Assembly (NCBI GenBank): GCA_035578905.1
Contig: JAQJVL010000047.1
Span: 2,299,384-2,363,383, forward strand
Source: Stictocephala bisonia
Lineage: Eukaryota; Arthropoda; Insecta; Hemiptera; Membracidae
Direction of reading: 5' to 3'
DNA length: 64,000 nucleotides
A program made the position numbers and the translations under genes. A model generated the notes under the pieces. The model did not search any database and was not told where the DNA came from. It saw only the letters and a program-made list of their open reading frames with translations. Numbering within the stretch: the first letter of the stretch is position 1; each line of letters begins with the position of its first letter. Shown piece by piece: positions 11,115 to 26,100 of the stretch.

Positions 11115-14100
11115 GAATGAGTTCTATTTTCGGGTATCCAAACATATTCTGTTTCAAATTTTTAAGTAATTATTATTTTCTTGCCTCAGGGTAGCCCTAC
11201 CACAATAACCATTTACCTGGCCAGAAATTGCATAGGCAGCAACAGTAAGGTTGGGAACCCTCCAGAAGTCTCTTCTAAATGACTGATGTCAACCCAGAGG
11301 CGTATCACCGTTCGCCAGTGATGCTGTTGCAAGCTACGACAAAATTTTTCTCGTTTTGGTATTCCTGCATTTTTAAAGGGGCCCCAAAAGGGGGGTTAGG
11401 GGGCTTTGGGGGAACATCCCAAAAATTATTTGGGCCCCCCCCATCTGCTTGTAAAAACCAAAAAAATTTTTAAATTTTAAAAAACTAAAAAATTTCCCAA
11501 AACCCCAAAAGCCTTGTTTAAGTAATAATTAAAAATTTTATATGGGGCCTTTTTAGTAGATCAAAACTTAAAAGAAGGGATTCAAAAATTTTTTTTTAAA
11601 AATTTTGTTGTTTTTTGGAAAAAAATTAAATTTTTTAATAAATTTAAAATTAACAGTTAAAAATTTAATATATCTGTCACTAAAAGATTATCATGGGGAA
11701 ATTTGGGTGTTTTTTTTTAAAGATTTTATGGGTGTAAAAAATTTAAAAAGGGGCTTTTTGGGTCCCAAATTTAAAATTGAAAAGTAGTTTATTTTGGGGA
11801 AAAATTTTTTAATTTTTTTCCCCCTTTTCAAAAAAAATAGGGGTCGTTTTTGGAGATCTTGGTTTTTACCCCTCGGGTTTTTAAATTGTTTGCATTTAGG
11901 GGTTTTGTTTAAAAAATTGCTTTGGGTCATTTTTTTGGGGATTTGCGATCACCTTTTGGTTCTTCTTTTTCCTTTGGGGCCGGGTAAAAATGTTGCCTTT
12001 TAGGGGTTTTGGGAATTTAAAACAAAATATCCCCATCTTTGTATTGTTTTTTTCCCCCTTCCCAGGGGCCCTTTATTAAAAAAAATTTTATTAAAAATTA
12101 TGAAAAAACCCAAAATAACACAATATACTTTTTTTTTATTTTCTTAGCAATTTTTTTCGCCTTTCATCAGTTAATTTTTTTGAAACATGGGGGGAACCTA
12201 CATAAAGCCTGTCTATAGAAAAATTTTCTTCCCCTAAAAAATACAAAGATATTTTTTTTTCTTTTTAAATTTCCCTAAAATTTTTTGGGTAGGGGGGGGC
12301 CTTGGGGCAAAAGGGCCTTTTTTTCACTTTTCCTGTTATCAAAAATTTTAAATTTGTGGAATTATATTGTATTTTTTAATTTTCCAAAAATTATGTTTAT
12401 TTGCACTTCTCAGATTTTTTTTTCGGGAATAGGATAAAAAGGGCCTCGACAGGGGAAAAAAAAGGGTAAAAATAAACACAAAAAATTTTATTTTATTCAA
12501 TTTTTCCCCGAAATTAAAAATTTCCCAAACCCGTAGGTGGTAAAAAAACTTCCCTTAAAATTATTTGGGCTTGATGCTTTTTACGAAAAAGGGTAGTTTT
12601 TGTTTATTTATTTATTTCTTTCCAATTCCCAAAATTTTACCTTTTAACATAATAAAAAAAGATTAATAGATGGCACCATGAAAACATAAAAATAAAAATA
12701 TAATTATCGGGTTTTTTTAAAAAATTTTCCTATAACTTTTTTAAAAAAAATAAAAAAAAAGCTAAAAAAAAAGTCCAAAAAATATTTAGGGAAAAAAATT
12801 TAACCCAAAAAACAAAACAGTAAAAAAATGAATAAAAATACAAAAAAAAAATTTGGAAAAAATAAAAATTTAATATTACTTATACTTGAAAAAAGGGAAT
12901 AATACATTTAAAGTGATTGTAAAATTTCCCTTTAAGCCCCACAACCCAAATTTGGTTTTTTGCGGGGGGAGCAGCAAAGCCCCACATCTTTAAAAATCGT
13001 GCTCTGTCTTTGGGAAGATGTCAAACGGGGTTACGAAAAAAATTTCCGAACCTCACCCATTCTTGTCATTCATGGAAAAAAAAGGTCGTAAATTTTTTTT
13101 ATGGGTTGCAATCGGGTTTTCCCTCGGGTTCAAATTTGGGCCCCCTGTTTTTTTACAATTTTTGATTAATGATTTGTGTGAGAATTTTTGATTGTGAAAA
13201 AGTTTAAACTTTTTGGGGATTATTTAAAAAAAAACTGTTTCAAAAAAAAAAATTTCCAATCGGGAAGGGTTTGGTTTGTATTGGATGGCAGGGGGGCCCT
13301 TTGGGATAATTTTATAAAAAATGGAGTGAAATAAAACAAAAATTAATTTTAAATTTGTTTTTTAAAAATTTTAATGTTTTGATTTTTAATGGTTTTCTAA
13401 GATTTGCTTTAAAAAAAAAATTATTATTATTTTAAAAGGAGTTGCCCCCGTAAAAGGGGTGGTTTTTAGAAAAGAAAACGGGGTTTTTTAATTGGATACC
13501 CCTTTTTAAACTTTTTTCCCCATTTTATATATTTTTTAAAACTTTTACTGGTTCCCAACCCGGGAAATTAGGGGGTTTTAATTATTAGGAAAAGGAAAAA
13601 ACTTTTTTCAAAATTTTTAAAAAAACGTAATTTTATTTTAAAAGAGCCTTGGTCCGGTCGAGGCTTGAATGTGGGCTCCTATTTGGAAATCCATTTTAAA
13701 CCCCAACTTAGGGAAGTTGGGGGTCAAGCAAATCCAAAAAGATTTTTAATTTTTCCTTTTTTTTTTTAAATTTTTTTTAAATGTATACACCTTTTTCAAT
13801 TCCTTTTCCCAGGGGAGCTGCTGGAAAAGTTTTGGGTTTGGGAGATTAAGCCAAAAGGAAAAACTGGTGAGGGGGTAAAGTTTTTGGGGGGGCCCCTGGT
13901 TAGGAATTTTTTCCGGGGGGGGATGACCCCGGGGGCCGGTTTGGGGAGGGGGGTGTTTTTTCTCAACCCCAAAAAAGTTGGTACCGGAACAAAAAGCTAT
14001 TTTTTTAAACTGCCAAATGTTCCCCCACTGTTCCCTCATGCCCCCTTGCCTCTTTTCCTTTTTGATGAGGGATTAAAAAATTTCGATGCTTTCAGGGGGG

Positions 14101-17100
14101 AAATGGGAAATGGGGGGGGAAAATTTTTTCTGGATACATTTTAAAATTTTTAAATTAAAGGGTTTTTAAAATTTTTTTTAAAGTCCCATTTTAAAATTTT
14201 TTTGTTTTTTTCCCCGAAAAAAATGTTTTTTATTTCCCTTCTTTTTTTTTTTTCATTATTTAATGTAAAATGTGCTTTAAAATTTTCTAGATCATTTTTT
14301 TTTTATAATATTTTTTTTCTCATCGTATTATTTATTTTTTTTCGTTGTTTTTTTTTAATTTTTTGTTAAAAATTTTTTTTTTGCCTGGTGATGGGGGGGG
14401 GAAAATTTTTATATGGGGGACATGGGGTTTTTTGGGGTTTATTATGTTTTAAACCTCCCACAAGAAAAAAAAAATGTGAAAACCTTTTATAAAAATTTTG
14501 GGCCTCAATGTAATTGGGGCTTTTCCTAGCATGAAAATTAAAAAAATAAAAAAATTCATACAAAGGGGGACTTTTGGGAAAGGTCAATAGGAGCTTTTGG
14601 TTAATGGTTTTGTTTTAAAAGTCAGGGGGGACCGGGGTTTTTGAGGGGTTTATAAAAAGGCCAAATTTGGGACCTCCATTGTGTATAAAAAAAACTTTTT
14701 AAAACCCCGGGGGAAAATTAAAAGTTTTTTCCCATTTTTCCCTTTTTATGGGCATACTCATACTTAGTATTGAAGGGACGGGCCCAATTTTCCCAGTTTT
14801 CTTTTTTACCATTTTTGGGGCCAGTTTCATTTACTCTTGGGGAGGGCAGTGTTTCATTTGAAGTCAGGGGGGAAAAAAAAATTCACCCCTGCATTTCCGC
14901 AAGAGAAAATTTTCCCTTTGCGGGTCCCCGGGCCCGGGTTTTAAAAAACCCCCCAAAATTTTTGGGGGGAAATTTCCTCCGCACGTTTTTGAATTTTTTC
15001 TTGTTTAAAACCCTCAGATGTTAGGGGGACCAGACGGGGGGGACAATCATCCCCCCAGGAGCTGATGAAAAAAAAGGAAAAAAAGTATAGAGTTTTTTAA
15101 GGCCCCAAGGGATTCAAACTTTTACCAGAGTTACCTAGGGGAAAAAAACCCCGGCCCCCCCCTGAAAGCTTTTTCTACATAGGTCTCAACAGGGTTCATT
15201 GAATGAAAATTTTTCAAAAAAAAATGTAAAAAACCTGGGAACCCTTTTTAGTGGGGGCCCCATCTTCCAAAGGGGTTTGGGGTTTTACCCAGAATTTTTG
15301 GGAAAAATAGTGGCAGGTTGTGCAAGGGGCCCAAAAGGTATGTCGAAAAAAGGTTTAAGCTTATTTTATTAGCAATGCCCCCAAATTTAATTCCAATACA
15401 TTTTTGGGGGCCCTTTTTTGTAGTCGTGAAAAATTTTCCTTTAAATCACGGGGGAAAAACCCATGGTTGAAAAATCTTCAAACCCGTTGGTAAAAAAGTA
15501 GAAAAACCAGCGGGAACGGTTTTTCAGGGCATTGTTGAATTTTAATGAAAAAGTGGGGGGAAACCAAAGTGGGGAAAAACCCTTAAGGAAACCCCGGGGA
15601 AATTTTTGCTTAAATTTTCCCTGGGAAAGCCAAACCAGGAAATTTTAAAAACTTTTAAAAAGCACTGGCCAAACAGATAGTCGCTGAAACCGGAAAGAAA
15701 AAGGGCCCAAAGGGTTTCCCCCATAAGCTTTTGGTTTTGCTAATGGGGTTGGAGGGGTTTAAAAAATTTTGGGGGCCTAGGGGGGGAAAAGCCGAAAAAA
15801 AGGGGAAAACCTCCACCTTTTTTACCTAACCCCAAGGCAGAAAAAATATGATTCCTCAAAAAATCACCCCACTAAGGGGGGTTTAGGGGCCCTTTTTAAA
15901 AAACGGTTCATTATCGGATTAAAAACTGGCGCCCCAGTCGGGGAAAATTCGGGGCCCAAAAACCCCCCTTGAAAAACCCCAATTTTACAATGCCTTGAAA
16001 TTGGCCCCAGCTTTTTTACGAGGAGGGGGGACTTTTTACGTTTTTTGAGATGTCAATTTTGAACCTAATAAAAAAACGTAGTTGGTTTTGGGGTTCGGTT
16101 TTTTTTATTACTTTTTACTAATATTTTTTGTTAGTTTTATGTGAAATTTTGTTTTCTTTTGTGTTGTGTTTTTTTATTTTTTTTTCCTTTTAAAATTATT
16201 TAAATTATTTTAAAAAAAAGGGGGGGGTTTTTTGTAAATTTCGAACAGGGAAAAAAAAAAAATGTGATGTTGATTTTTGCAGGGGGATCAAGAAAACCGT
16301 ACACCAGGGGAAAAGTTCTTCGGTTTAAGAGGGAAATTTTGACTTAAAAGAAAGGAAATGGAGAAAACCGAATTAAAGGGCCAAAGGGGAAAATTTCCCC
16401 TTTCCCACTAAAAGAAAAAAAAAAATTTTTTTGGGTGCCTTTTCCCGGGAAATTTTAATGGGCCTTTTAAAATTGGGGTTCTTTTTTTGTTTATTGGACG
16501 AGCCACAAACTGGGGTCAATTTTAAAAAATTACAAAAAATTAAATTTTGCTTTGGGAAAAAACTGTTCTGTGGCCAAAAAATCCAACTGACCCAATAAAC
16601 GAATTTACTCGTTGGGAGATTTGGGGGACTGTCCCTTGATTTTAAAAAAATCTTTTTGGCCTTTTGTTCCCTTTCCCAAAAACCTTTTAAAACACGGGGT
16701 TAAAAATTTTAAAAACTCTTCAAAAAATAAAAAAAACACACTATCTAAAGGGTGTAAATTTCTGGTTTCAAAGCAAAAGGGGTTTTTTTACAAAATTTTG
16801 AAGTAAAAACTCAACAAATGTTATTTAGTTTAAAATGGAATGGGTTTGGGGGCAGTGTTAAGTTTTTTAGGTGTTGTTATTTGAAGTAAATTTTAAAGGG
16901 GAAAACCTCACTTTAAAAAACACATTATTTGCAAAGCTGTTTAGATTACATATTTGTTAAAAAAAATTTAAAGAATCAGAAAACCATTTTTTATATGTAA
17001 ATAGCCAAAATTTTGTTTTTTTTAAAGTGTTATATTTTAAAGGGGGCCTTTTTAAATTTTGGGGGGGGTTAATAGCTCACAGGGGCTAAAGGGTTTTTTT

Positions 17101-20100
17101 TGGGTTCAAACAAAAAAAAAAGTAGTTAGGAAAAATTAAAAAACTCAAAAAAAATTTCCCCCACTGAAAAACCTTTTTTTTTTAAATTTTAAGGGGAATA
17201 TTAATTTTTGGGTTAAAATTTTGTACTTTCTTTTTAATTTGGGGTTATTTATTTTTAAAAAGAAAAAACTTATCACCCCCCAAAAATTTAGGGGATATAC
17301 ACCCTTTAGTAAAAGGGAAATTTAAAAATTTCCACCCAATATCCTTTCTGTGGGCCCATTTTTAAATCATTAAACATCATGAAATAGTGGTTTTGAAAAT
17401 TTTTTAATTTTTAAATTGCCCCTTGAATGGAGGTGGGCCCCCGTTGAAAAATATTTAAGCAAAAAAATTCATTTTTTAATTTGGGCTCGAAGGGGGACCC
17501 CTTTTTTTACAGTTTTCCAAATGAATTTTTGGGAGTTTTTAAATTTTGTAATATTTTAAAATTTTCAAATTTGGGGTTTTTTTAAAAAGGGTTTTACTTT
17601 TTTTAAAAAAATTTGACTCGTTTTTGGGCCTATTTATTTTTTTTTCCCCCGTTTAAACATTTTACAGATTTTTGGGTAAACCTGTTTTTTTTTAAAAAAC
17701 TTACTGCTTTGGTTTAAGGGTTTCCCTTAAATTTTAAATTTTTAATTTGTGGGTTTTTTTTAAAATTTTTTTTTTTTCCCCCCCAAATGGGCCTTAGTGA
17801 AAAAATTTTTTTTAAAAAAAAAATTGCTTAGTGTGGGAAATTTTGGGAAACTTTTGGTTTTTTTAAACCAGTTTTTTTTGTTGTACTTTTGGGGAAATTT
17901 TTTGTAATCTGATTGGGTCTTTTTTGCTGAAAAAGGGTTTAATAAACAATAAAAAAATTTATTTTTTTTATTTTTATTTATTTATTTAAAAGGCACAATA
18001 AAAGCTGAAAAAAAATTTAAGATTATTGGCGGGGGGCCTTTTCATTTTTTTTTTTTTTAAAAAAAAATTTTTTCCCCCCAATTGTTTTTGGGAGTCCCAT
18101 GGGGTGGGGCGGGTTTTGGGGGCTCATTCTCAGTTTGATAAACTTCTAAAAAAATAAATCCCCAACCTGGTAAAGCCCCCAACCTACAGATCGTCTCTAA
18201 AAAAATCAGGGAGTTTAAATTTGATTTTTTTTAATAAAAAAAAAAATGGCATCAGTTTTTTTTTTATCCGTCTCAAAGAGTTGTCCTTTGGGATAAAGGG
18301 TCAAGGGTTCTTGGGAGGGGCAAAATTCACTTTTTCCGACAATTTTAAAAAAAAAAACAAGGGGGTCAAAATTATGGTTTTGAACCCTTTTACCAGGGGG
18401 CCTGAAACCAGAGGGGAACAAAATTATAAAATTTTTTTTTGGGGGATCCCGGGTGGCTGTTTACGACTTTTTTGGCCCCCAGGGTCCCTCTGAAAAAAAT
18501 TTTTGTGATAAAAGTTCATGGAGAGGATTTTGGGAAAACAAGGGGCCACCCCCCCTTGAATTTGAAAAATTTTTTAAAAATTTCCTTTTCTTTGGCACCC
18601 CAAAATTTTACTTCAAAAAAAAAACCAACTTTTTTTCACGGGGGAACTTTTTTTCCAAAATGAACAGGAAACCCCCAAACCCTGAAAACGTAAAAAAAAT
18701 TGGCTGTTTTTGGCAAAAAAAGGTGAAACGTGGTCAAATTGCTGAAGGGGGGGCCCTTGATTGGTAAATGGCGGGGAAAAAGGGGTCTGGAAATGAAATT
18801 TTCACAGTTTTTAAAAAATTTTGAAAAGGGGGAAAAATTTGGTTAAAAAAAAGGGAAAAACAGGAAAAAAAAAAAACCCCAAAAACCCCATAGGGCCCCT
18901 AAAAATGAAACCTAGGGGAAGGGGATTGAGATCCAATAAAAATGGGGGGGTTTAAATCCCCCCTTTTTGAAAAAAAAAACCGTTTGGGTAAAAAAAAAAA
19001 TTTTTTAAATTCCACCTTTTTTCAGTTTGAAAAAAACCATAAAAGGTTTTTTCATCTGAAAAAACCTTTTAAAAAAACAGAAGAAAAAAAAAAAAATCCC
19101 CATTTTATGATTTTTGTTTTCAAATTTGGGGAAAAAAACCTTAACACCCTTCCAAAAGGGCGGCCCTTTGCTGTTCCCCAACAAAAAACACACTTCAAAA
19201 ATTAGGGGAAAAAAAAAAAACCCTTTGTTGGGGAACTTTAAAGGGGTTTCTACAAAACCCCACCTTATTGTGATTTCATGGGAAATTTCAGCAAATTTAA
19301 ATCCCTTCTGCGGGCCCGGGAAAAAATAATTCGCCAAGAGCCCAAACCCCTTTCCCCCAATTTTTAAGGGGTTTATAGGGGTGTCCCCGGATCAATCAAA
19401 AATTTTTTTGTTGATAGTTTTGCAAAGTTAAGAGATGAAATGGGTTTACTCCCCCCCAAAGTTTCTGTTTTAGAAAAGGAGGATGGGTTTCCCCCTTCAC
19501 TGCCCTAATTCATTTTTTTTAAAAAACCTTCATGTAATAAAAAATAAAAATTGTAAAAAAGGCAAAAAAAACCTTCAATAGTAAAGTTTGGGCCTATTGT
19601 TTTTTCAAATTTCCTTTTTTTAAAATTAGTCATTTTTTTAACATTGTTTCCCCTTTGCCCTTTTGTAAAAAAAATGTTGCCAGGGGAAAGGTGTTTTTCC
19701 TAGAAATTTAAAAAAATTTTCCCAAAGGGATTGTGGCCTGTTCTTTTAAAAAAGGATCATTTGATTTTGGGTGAAAATTTTTGGGCCCTAAAAATTTTTT
19801 TTCCCCAAAATTTTTTCTAAGATTTTTTTATTTATGTTTTTTTCAGGGTCAATTTATATATTTTACTTGAGGAGAATGGTTTTTTTCCGGAAAAACCCCA
19901 TTTTGGTTTTCGGAGGGGTTTTTACCACTAAAAACCCGGTTGAAAAAAAAATTTTTTGGGGAAAATTTTTAAAAGGGTTTTTAAAACCCCTTTTAGCCCT
20001 TTACTGGGGTCACCCTGTGTAAATTTTTGAAAGGGTTTTTTGTTAAAAATTGAGCAGGGACCTTTTATTTAAAAAAAAATACCCCCACTTTTAAAGTTGG

Positions 20101-23100
20101 TATTTAGGAGGGATTTCTTCCGTTTTATCTTGGTGGCCGTAAAAAACAGGCGGGGTTTTTTTTAAAATGGCCGGGGGATCCCCAAAATCAAGGCTGTCCC
20201 TTATGGCTTTCCCCCCAAAAAAAAAAAAAAAAGGCCCTCGGGGCCCCCCGGGGCCCTTTATTATTTAAATAATGATAATGTTCAAAGGGTTAAAATACTG
20301 AGGGCCATTTAGACTTTTCCTTTTGCTGGGGGGAACCACTTGGTGAAATTTAAAAAAAAAAAAATTAGTTGAAAACCACTTTACGATAAACTTTGGGGGG
20401 CCACTCCTTAGATAAAAAAAATTTCTGTCGGGTTTTCCCCAAAGAATTACTTTTTTTTTTAAACCCATGAAAAAAACCCCAAAGGGCCAAATTTTTTTTT
20501 CCCTGGGGAAGTTTCCCCCCAACTTGTTTACAAATTTTTTGGGAAATTCCTGTTAAGTGCTTGGTTTGACCTTGGGGATGTAAAACCCTTCCCCGGGAAA
20601 TTTTTTAAAATTTAAAACTGTATGCATTAAGTTATCAAAAATTTTTTGAAACCCCCTTAGAAAATCAAAAAAAATTAGTGTCCCCCAGGTTTAACAAAGG
20701 GAACTCCTTTTAAAATGGCCTTTTTTCAGGGGTTACTTTATTTTTAATGGTCTTGGTTTTGGGGAAAAAATCCCTCAAAAAACATCAACAGTGTTTTTTT
20801 TCTGAAAAAAAAAAAAGTTTATTGGGCCCTTATATCGGGGAGCAGCTTAAAAATTTGCCCCCAACATTTTGGGGGCCAAATTTTCCCATTTCTAAAAGGG
20901 TTAAAGGGGACAGTTTTACAGCTTGTTTATATTTATTACATTTTTTAATTTTAAAAATTTGGCAGGGGTTTCGGGGCTAACGTGTAGGGGTGATGGGGGG
21001 CCGGGACTAAGAAACTAAAAAAACGGGGCTTTTAATAAAATGTTTCCTTTTTGGGTTTAGAAAAAAAAAAAAATTAAAGTGAAATGTAATATTTTCTGCA
21101 TTGGGGGGAACTTTTTTAAAAAGCTCTGCCCGGGTTATTGTAAAAACCAAAGGGGATTTTTTAAAAAATTCAAAAAGGGGGGCCTCGGGAAGGTTCTTTC
21201 TGGTTTGGGCCCCTCTCCTTGAATGTTTTTTTTCAAACTTCCTAAAAAAACTGCCCAGTGGTTTTTTTTAAATTGAGCATTCCCCAAAACCCAACTCTTT
21301 TTGGGTTTTAAAAACAGTGAATTTTATGGGGCTGAAAAACCTTTTTCCCTTTTTTAAAAGAAAAATTTTAAACCAAAATTATTAGCTTAAAAAAAAATTA
21401 TTTTTTTTTGCTACAAATTGGGGCTTGTTTTTGCCAAAAATCTCTGATGTGGGTTTTATATTTGGGGACAAAATTGTTTTATTATTTTTTGGGGACTAAT
21501 TTTTTTGTATAAAACTTTTTAAAAAACTTAAATTCCATTTTTTTTATGTACTTTAAAATTATGTATTAAACCCTGTCCAATTGCATGAAAACTGCATGTT
21601 TAAACGGACCCTTTAAATTTTTATTGCTTTTTTTTATTTAAAAAAAAAAAAAAAACGTTTGGGGGGGAACATTTTTTAAAAAGCAAAAAAAAAAAGCCTC
21701 ATCCCTTTTATTTTGTTTCTCTGGGCCCCGGGAAAAATCCGGGGCTGTTTTTGCAGTTGCCCTGTTTCAAATTATTTTTCAAAAGGCAAATGTAAAAAAA
21801 ATGCAAACTGGGGGGTTGGTGGGGGGGGCTGTAAAATTTTGGGAAAAATTAAAGGTTAATTTAAACTACGGGTTAAATTTTCCCATTTTAGGGGCCCCAA
21901 AACTATTGATTTTCTCCCCTTTTAAAAGGGGATTGCACATTAAAAAGGGCCCTCTCGTGGATTGCGCAGGGTCGGGGGGAATCCGAGCGGATCTGTGAGT
22001 CAAAAAAAAAAACTCCTTTTTTGGATTTTTTTGAACTTTTTTTGGGAGGGAAAAATTGACGAAATGTCCCTATTGGAAAAGGGGTTTCCCACAAAATTTT
22101 TTTTAGCTTTTTGGGGGACCTATTTTACTAATTTTTTTTTTAGCATTTGGAAAGTTTTAAAGGAAAAAAGGCCATTTTTGGGACGGGGGGAAAAATTAAA
22201 GTTTTTTAAAAAAGGGGGAACCCCTTTTTCCCCATTGATAAAAGGAGGGAAATTTAAGTTAAATTAGTTCTTATTTTCGAGGGATTGACCCCCTTTGAAA
22301 TGGGGAACAAAAAGCCCCGTCTTGATTTTTTCCGGGAAAAAAATTTTTCCCTTGTAAAGGGACATTTTGAAAAAAAAACATAAAAAGGGAAAATAAAAAG
22401 GGAAAGGGAAAAACGTCTTTATTTCAGGCGAATTTGGGGGACTTTTCCAAGTCCTTTTTTTTTTCCACTTCCCCTGAACTTATTTGAAGATTGGGCCCCA
22501 AAAAGGGTCGGCTGCGTTTTTTTAAAAAAGGAAAAAAAGGGCTACTTTTCCCGGGGACCCCCACATTTTCCTGTGTAAATTTTTTTTTCTTGGGGGGTTT
22601 CCCAAGCTTACAATCAAAAAAAAAGGAGATGATCGACAGGGAGGAGGTGGCAAAAAAAGGTTTAAAAAATATGGGGGTTTAAAAAACTAGGGGTTTCGAA
22701 AAAAAAAGATAAAAAAGAAACCCTAAAAAAACATATCGGTTCTCCTGTGGTTCATTTGAAAAAGGGGCCCCTTTAAAAATTTTTTTTAAAAAGATTTTTA
22801 TTGCAGGAGTTTCCCCAGGGAACAAAAAAAATTTTAAGTTCCCAGGGGCCTATTTAATAGAAAAAAAAAATTTTAAATTTTAAATTTCGCCGGGTAAATC
22901 ACATTCTACTGCAAAAAACCCGGAGGGAAAACCTATCATTTTTTTTTTTATACCATGTTTTAAAAAAAAATTTCTGAAATTTTTCATAAAAAAATTTTTA
23001 AAGGGAAATTTTTTTAATTTTTAAGGTTTTAAAATGATAAAAAAAATTTTCGCTTTTTCATTTTTTTGGGGATATAAAATTTTTTAGTGGGGGCCTTTAA

Positions 23101-26100
23101 ATTTTTTTTTTCCCTATAAAAAAATTTGGGGGGGGGTTTTTTTGAAAAAAATTTTTTTTTTTCAAAAAAAAAAAATAAAAAAAAAAAAAAGGAAAAATTT
23201 AGAATATTTTGGGGAGGTTGATTTCGATTTTGGAAAAAAATTTTTTTTGGGGGGAAAAAATTTGAAAAAAAAAGTTTTTTAAATCTGAAAAATAAAAAAA
23301 CTCTTATTTTTGGATTTTAAAAAAAAATTAAAAATTTTTCAACAATTTTTATTTTTTTTTTTAAATCCGTTTAGGAAAAAACACAAAAAATTATTAGTCA
23401 ATTCAATTTTTCATATTTTTATATAAATGAAAGGTGGGGCCCTAACTTGAAAGAAAAATTTAAAAAAAAATAAGTTTTCAGAAAGCCACCCTTTTTTCAC
23501 TTTTCCCAAAAGCGTAAGAAAGGTTTAATATTTTGCCACCCCACTGCCTTTCGGACAACAAACCCCGGGGGCAATTAGGGTTTTTTTTAGGTTATTATAA
23601 TTGAAAGAAAACATGTTTGACATTTTTTCCCACGGGCCCGAAAAACCCTTTTCGGGTTCAGAAAGGAATTTTTAAAAAAAAAATATTTTTTAAAATTGGT
23701 TTATGTAACTTAAAAACCAACCAAAAAACTGCGGGCCAGCACGTGTTTTCCTAATGTTATTAACCCCCTATTTTTCTGGGGGCCCCTTAAATTTTTTTTT
23801 TTAAGGCCCTTATTTAAAATATTAGTTTTTAAAGCAAAACCCAAAAAATGTTTATCAAAGTATAAAAAAATTTGAGGTTGACAAAGGTAATTCTAGGGGG
23901 GAATTACCCCTTTTTTGTTATGATGAACAGGGAATATAAAAACCCAATTTGGTTTTTTCAAAATTTAAAGGGTTTTTTTTTTTTGGGGCCTGAAAGTTTC
24001 CACGGGTTTATTGATTTTACCATAACAAAACCAAATTTATCCAAATTTTCATATTTTGTAAAAAAAAAAAACCGAAAATTTAGTTTAATTGGGTTTTGCC
24101 GGGGCCTTTGAAGGGGGCCCCCGCCACTCCAAACGGGAAAATTTTGGGGTTTTTGTGGTTTTTTGGTTTTATATTTTTGAATTTTTTGGGGTTTTTAAAA
24201 CTTTACTACAAAATTTTAAAAAAACCTTTAATTTTACTTGATTTTTTGGGGCCCCCGGGGGAAGCCATCGCTTTTTTCTATTTCCTAATAAAAAGATTAC
24301 CCTCCATCGAAATTGAGAAAATGGGGAATTAGCCCAAAAAATTAAAATATTTTTTTAAAAAAGGTTAATAATTCGTAATAAAAACGATGACAAAAAATAT
24401 GAAAAAATGCGGGAAAAAAAAACTTTATTCGAAAAAACTTTTCAAAACATAACAATATATAAAATTTTTTTTTAAAATTTATTTTTAAAATTTACATTAT
24501 AAACTTCATGAAAAAAAAACCCCTCTACCCCTAACCTTTTAACGTAAAGTGGTTTTGGGGGGAACCCACCCCCCCGGGGTTTTACCGTACAGTGGTTTTA
24601 AAATTTAATTTTAAATTTTCGTTGGGCGCTCCCAATAGTATTTTTTTTCCGTTAAAATCCGAGAAATTTAAAAATTGGCCCAAAAAAATGGGTTTTAAAA
24701 TTTGTTTTTAGCAAAAATAAAAAAACCATAAAAAATTAAAAAAAATTTGTTTAAAAAAAAAAAAAAAAAATTAAAAAAATTTTTTTTTAAAAACGGAAAC
24801 AGGACAAAAATACAAACCCGTAGGGGCTTTGGGTTTTTTTTTTAAAATTTTTTTCGGAAAAAATATGTTTTTTTTCTGCGGAAAAAAAAACATACCCCGT
24901 GAAAATAAAAAGGCCAATTCTTTTTCCAAAATTTCAGAAAAAATTGTTCCCAAAAAATTTTGGTTTGGGGGGCAAAAAAAAACTGCATTTTTTACCGTTT
25001 TTAAATATTTACAATAGATTTTCCCCCACCCAAAATTTTAAAAACTTTGTTTCAAAAAATATCACCCTTTTTTTGGTGGCCCCCTTTTTTTCCCGATTTT
25101 GTAGGAGTGGGCCCATGTAAATGTAATGCATTTAAACCCAAAGTTTTGGTTGCGGGCCCATTAAAAAAAATTTAAACAGGTAAAAAATTTTCCCTTAAAA
25201 AGGTTTGGAATTTTCTATTGTAGGTTATTTATTTATTTATTTATTCTTTAAAAGGGGCTTTTGGCCAATATAATAAAAAAAAAAACCACATTGGGGAAAA
25301 ATAATACAAAAAAAATTTTAAAGTGTGAAAAAAAAAAGGGGGGAAAGATTAAAAATTTCTTTGAATGGAAAAATTTTTGTAATTAAAAAACTTAGAAAAG
25401 AAAGGTTTAACAAAAAATGGGAAAATTTTTTACTGGTTTCACATTGGGGAAAAAAATTAAAAAGGGATGGGAAAAAATGGAAAAAAAATTAACAAAAAAT
25501 TAAATTTTCAAAAAAAAATTGGAAAACTTTAAAACAGCAAAAAACAAAAAAAACCAAAAAATGATTGGGCCCAAAAAAAAAATGATTTGATGTAAAATGG
25601 ATCAAAAAGGGCAAAACCCAAAGTTTCCCAAAAACCAATTCGGAGGCTCCCCCTGAAGCAAAACGGGGCCACCGCAAAAAGGAAATTTTAACTTCAGCCC
25701 GGGAATTAAAAAAAAATTTTTTAACCAGGGGTTTGATGGGTCTAGAAAATGGTTCCGGACTAAATTTAGGGGGGTTTTTGTAAAAAGTTGTGAACAAAAA
25801 AAATTCCGGTTGATCAGTGAAAAGATGCGGGGGCTCGGCTCCCCCCAACCTGTTTTATGTTTTTACACTTGTTATTCGCCCTTGGGGTTTTGTAAAAACC
25901 CGGTTGTTTTAAATTTTTTTTATTCATTAGTTTTTTACCCGGTAATTTTAAAGTTTTTGGAATTGCAAATTAATTATAGAATATAATTATTTTTTTTTTT
26001 CCCCACTTTTTTTTTTCCCTTTGGGTATAGTTGGGGATATTTGAAACCCTTTTCATAGAAGGGCATTTTTTTTTTACTGTATTTATATAAAAAACTTTTT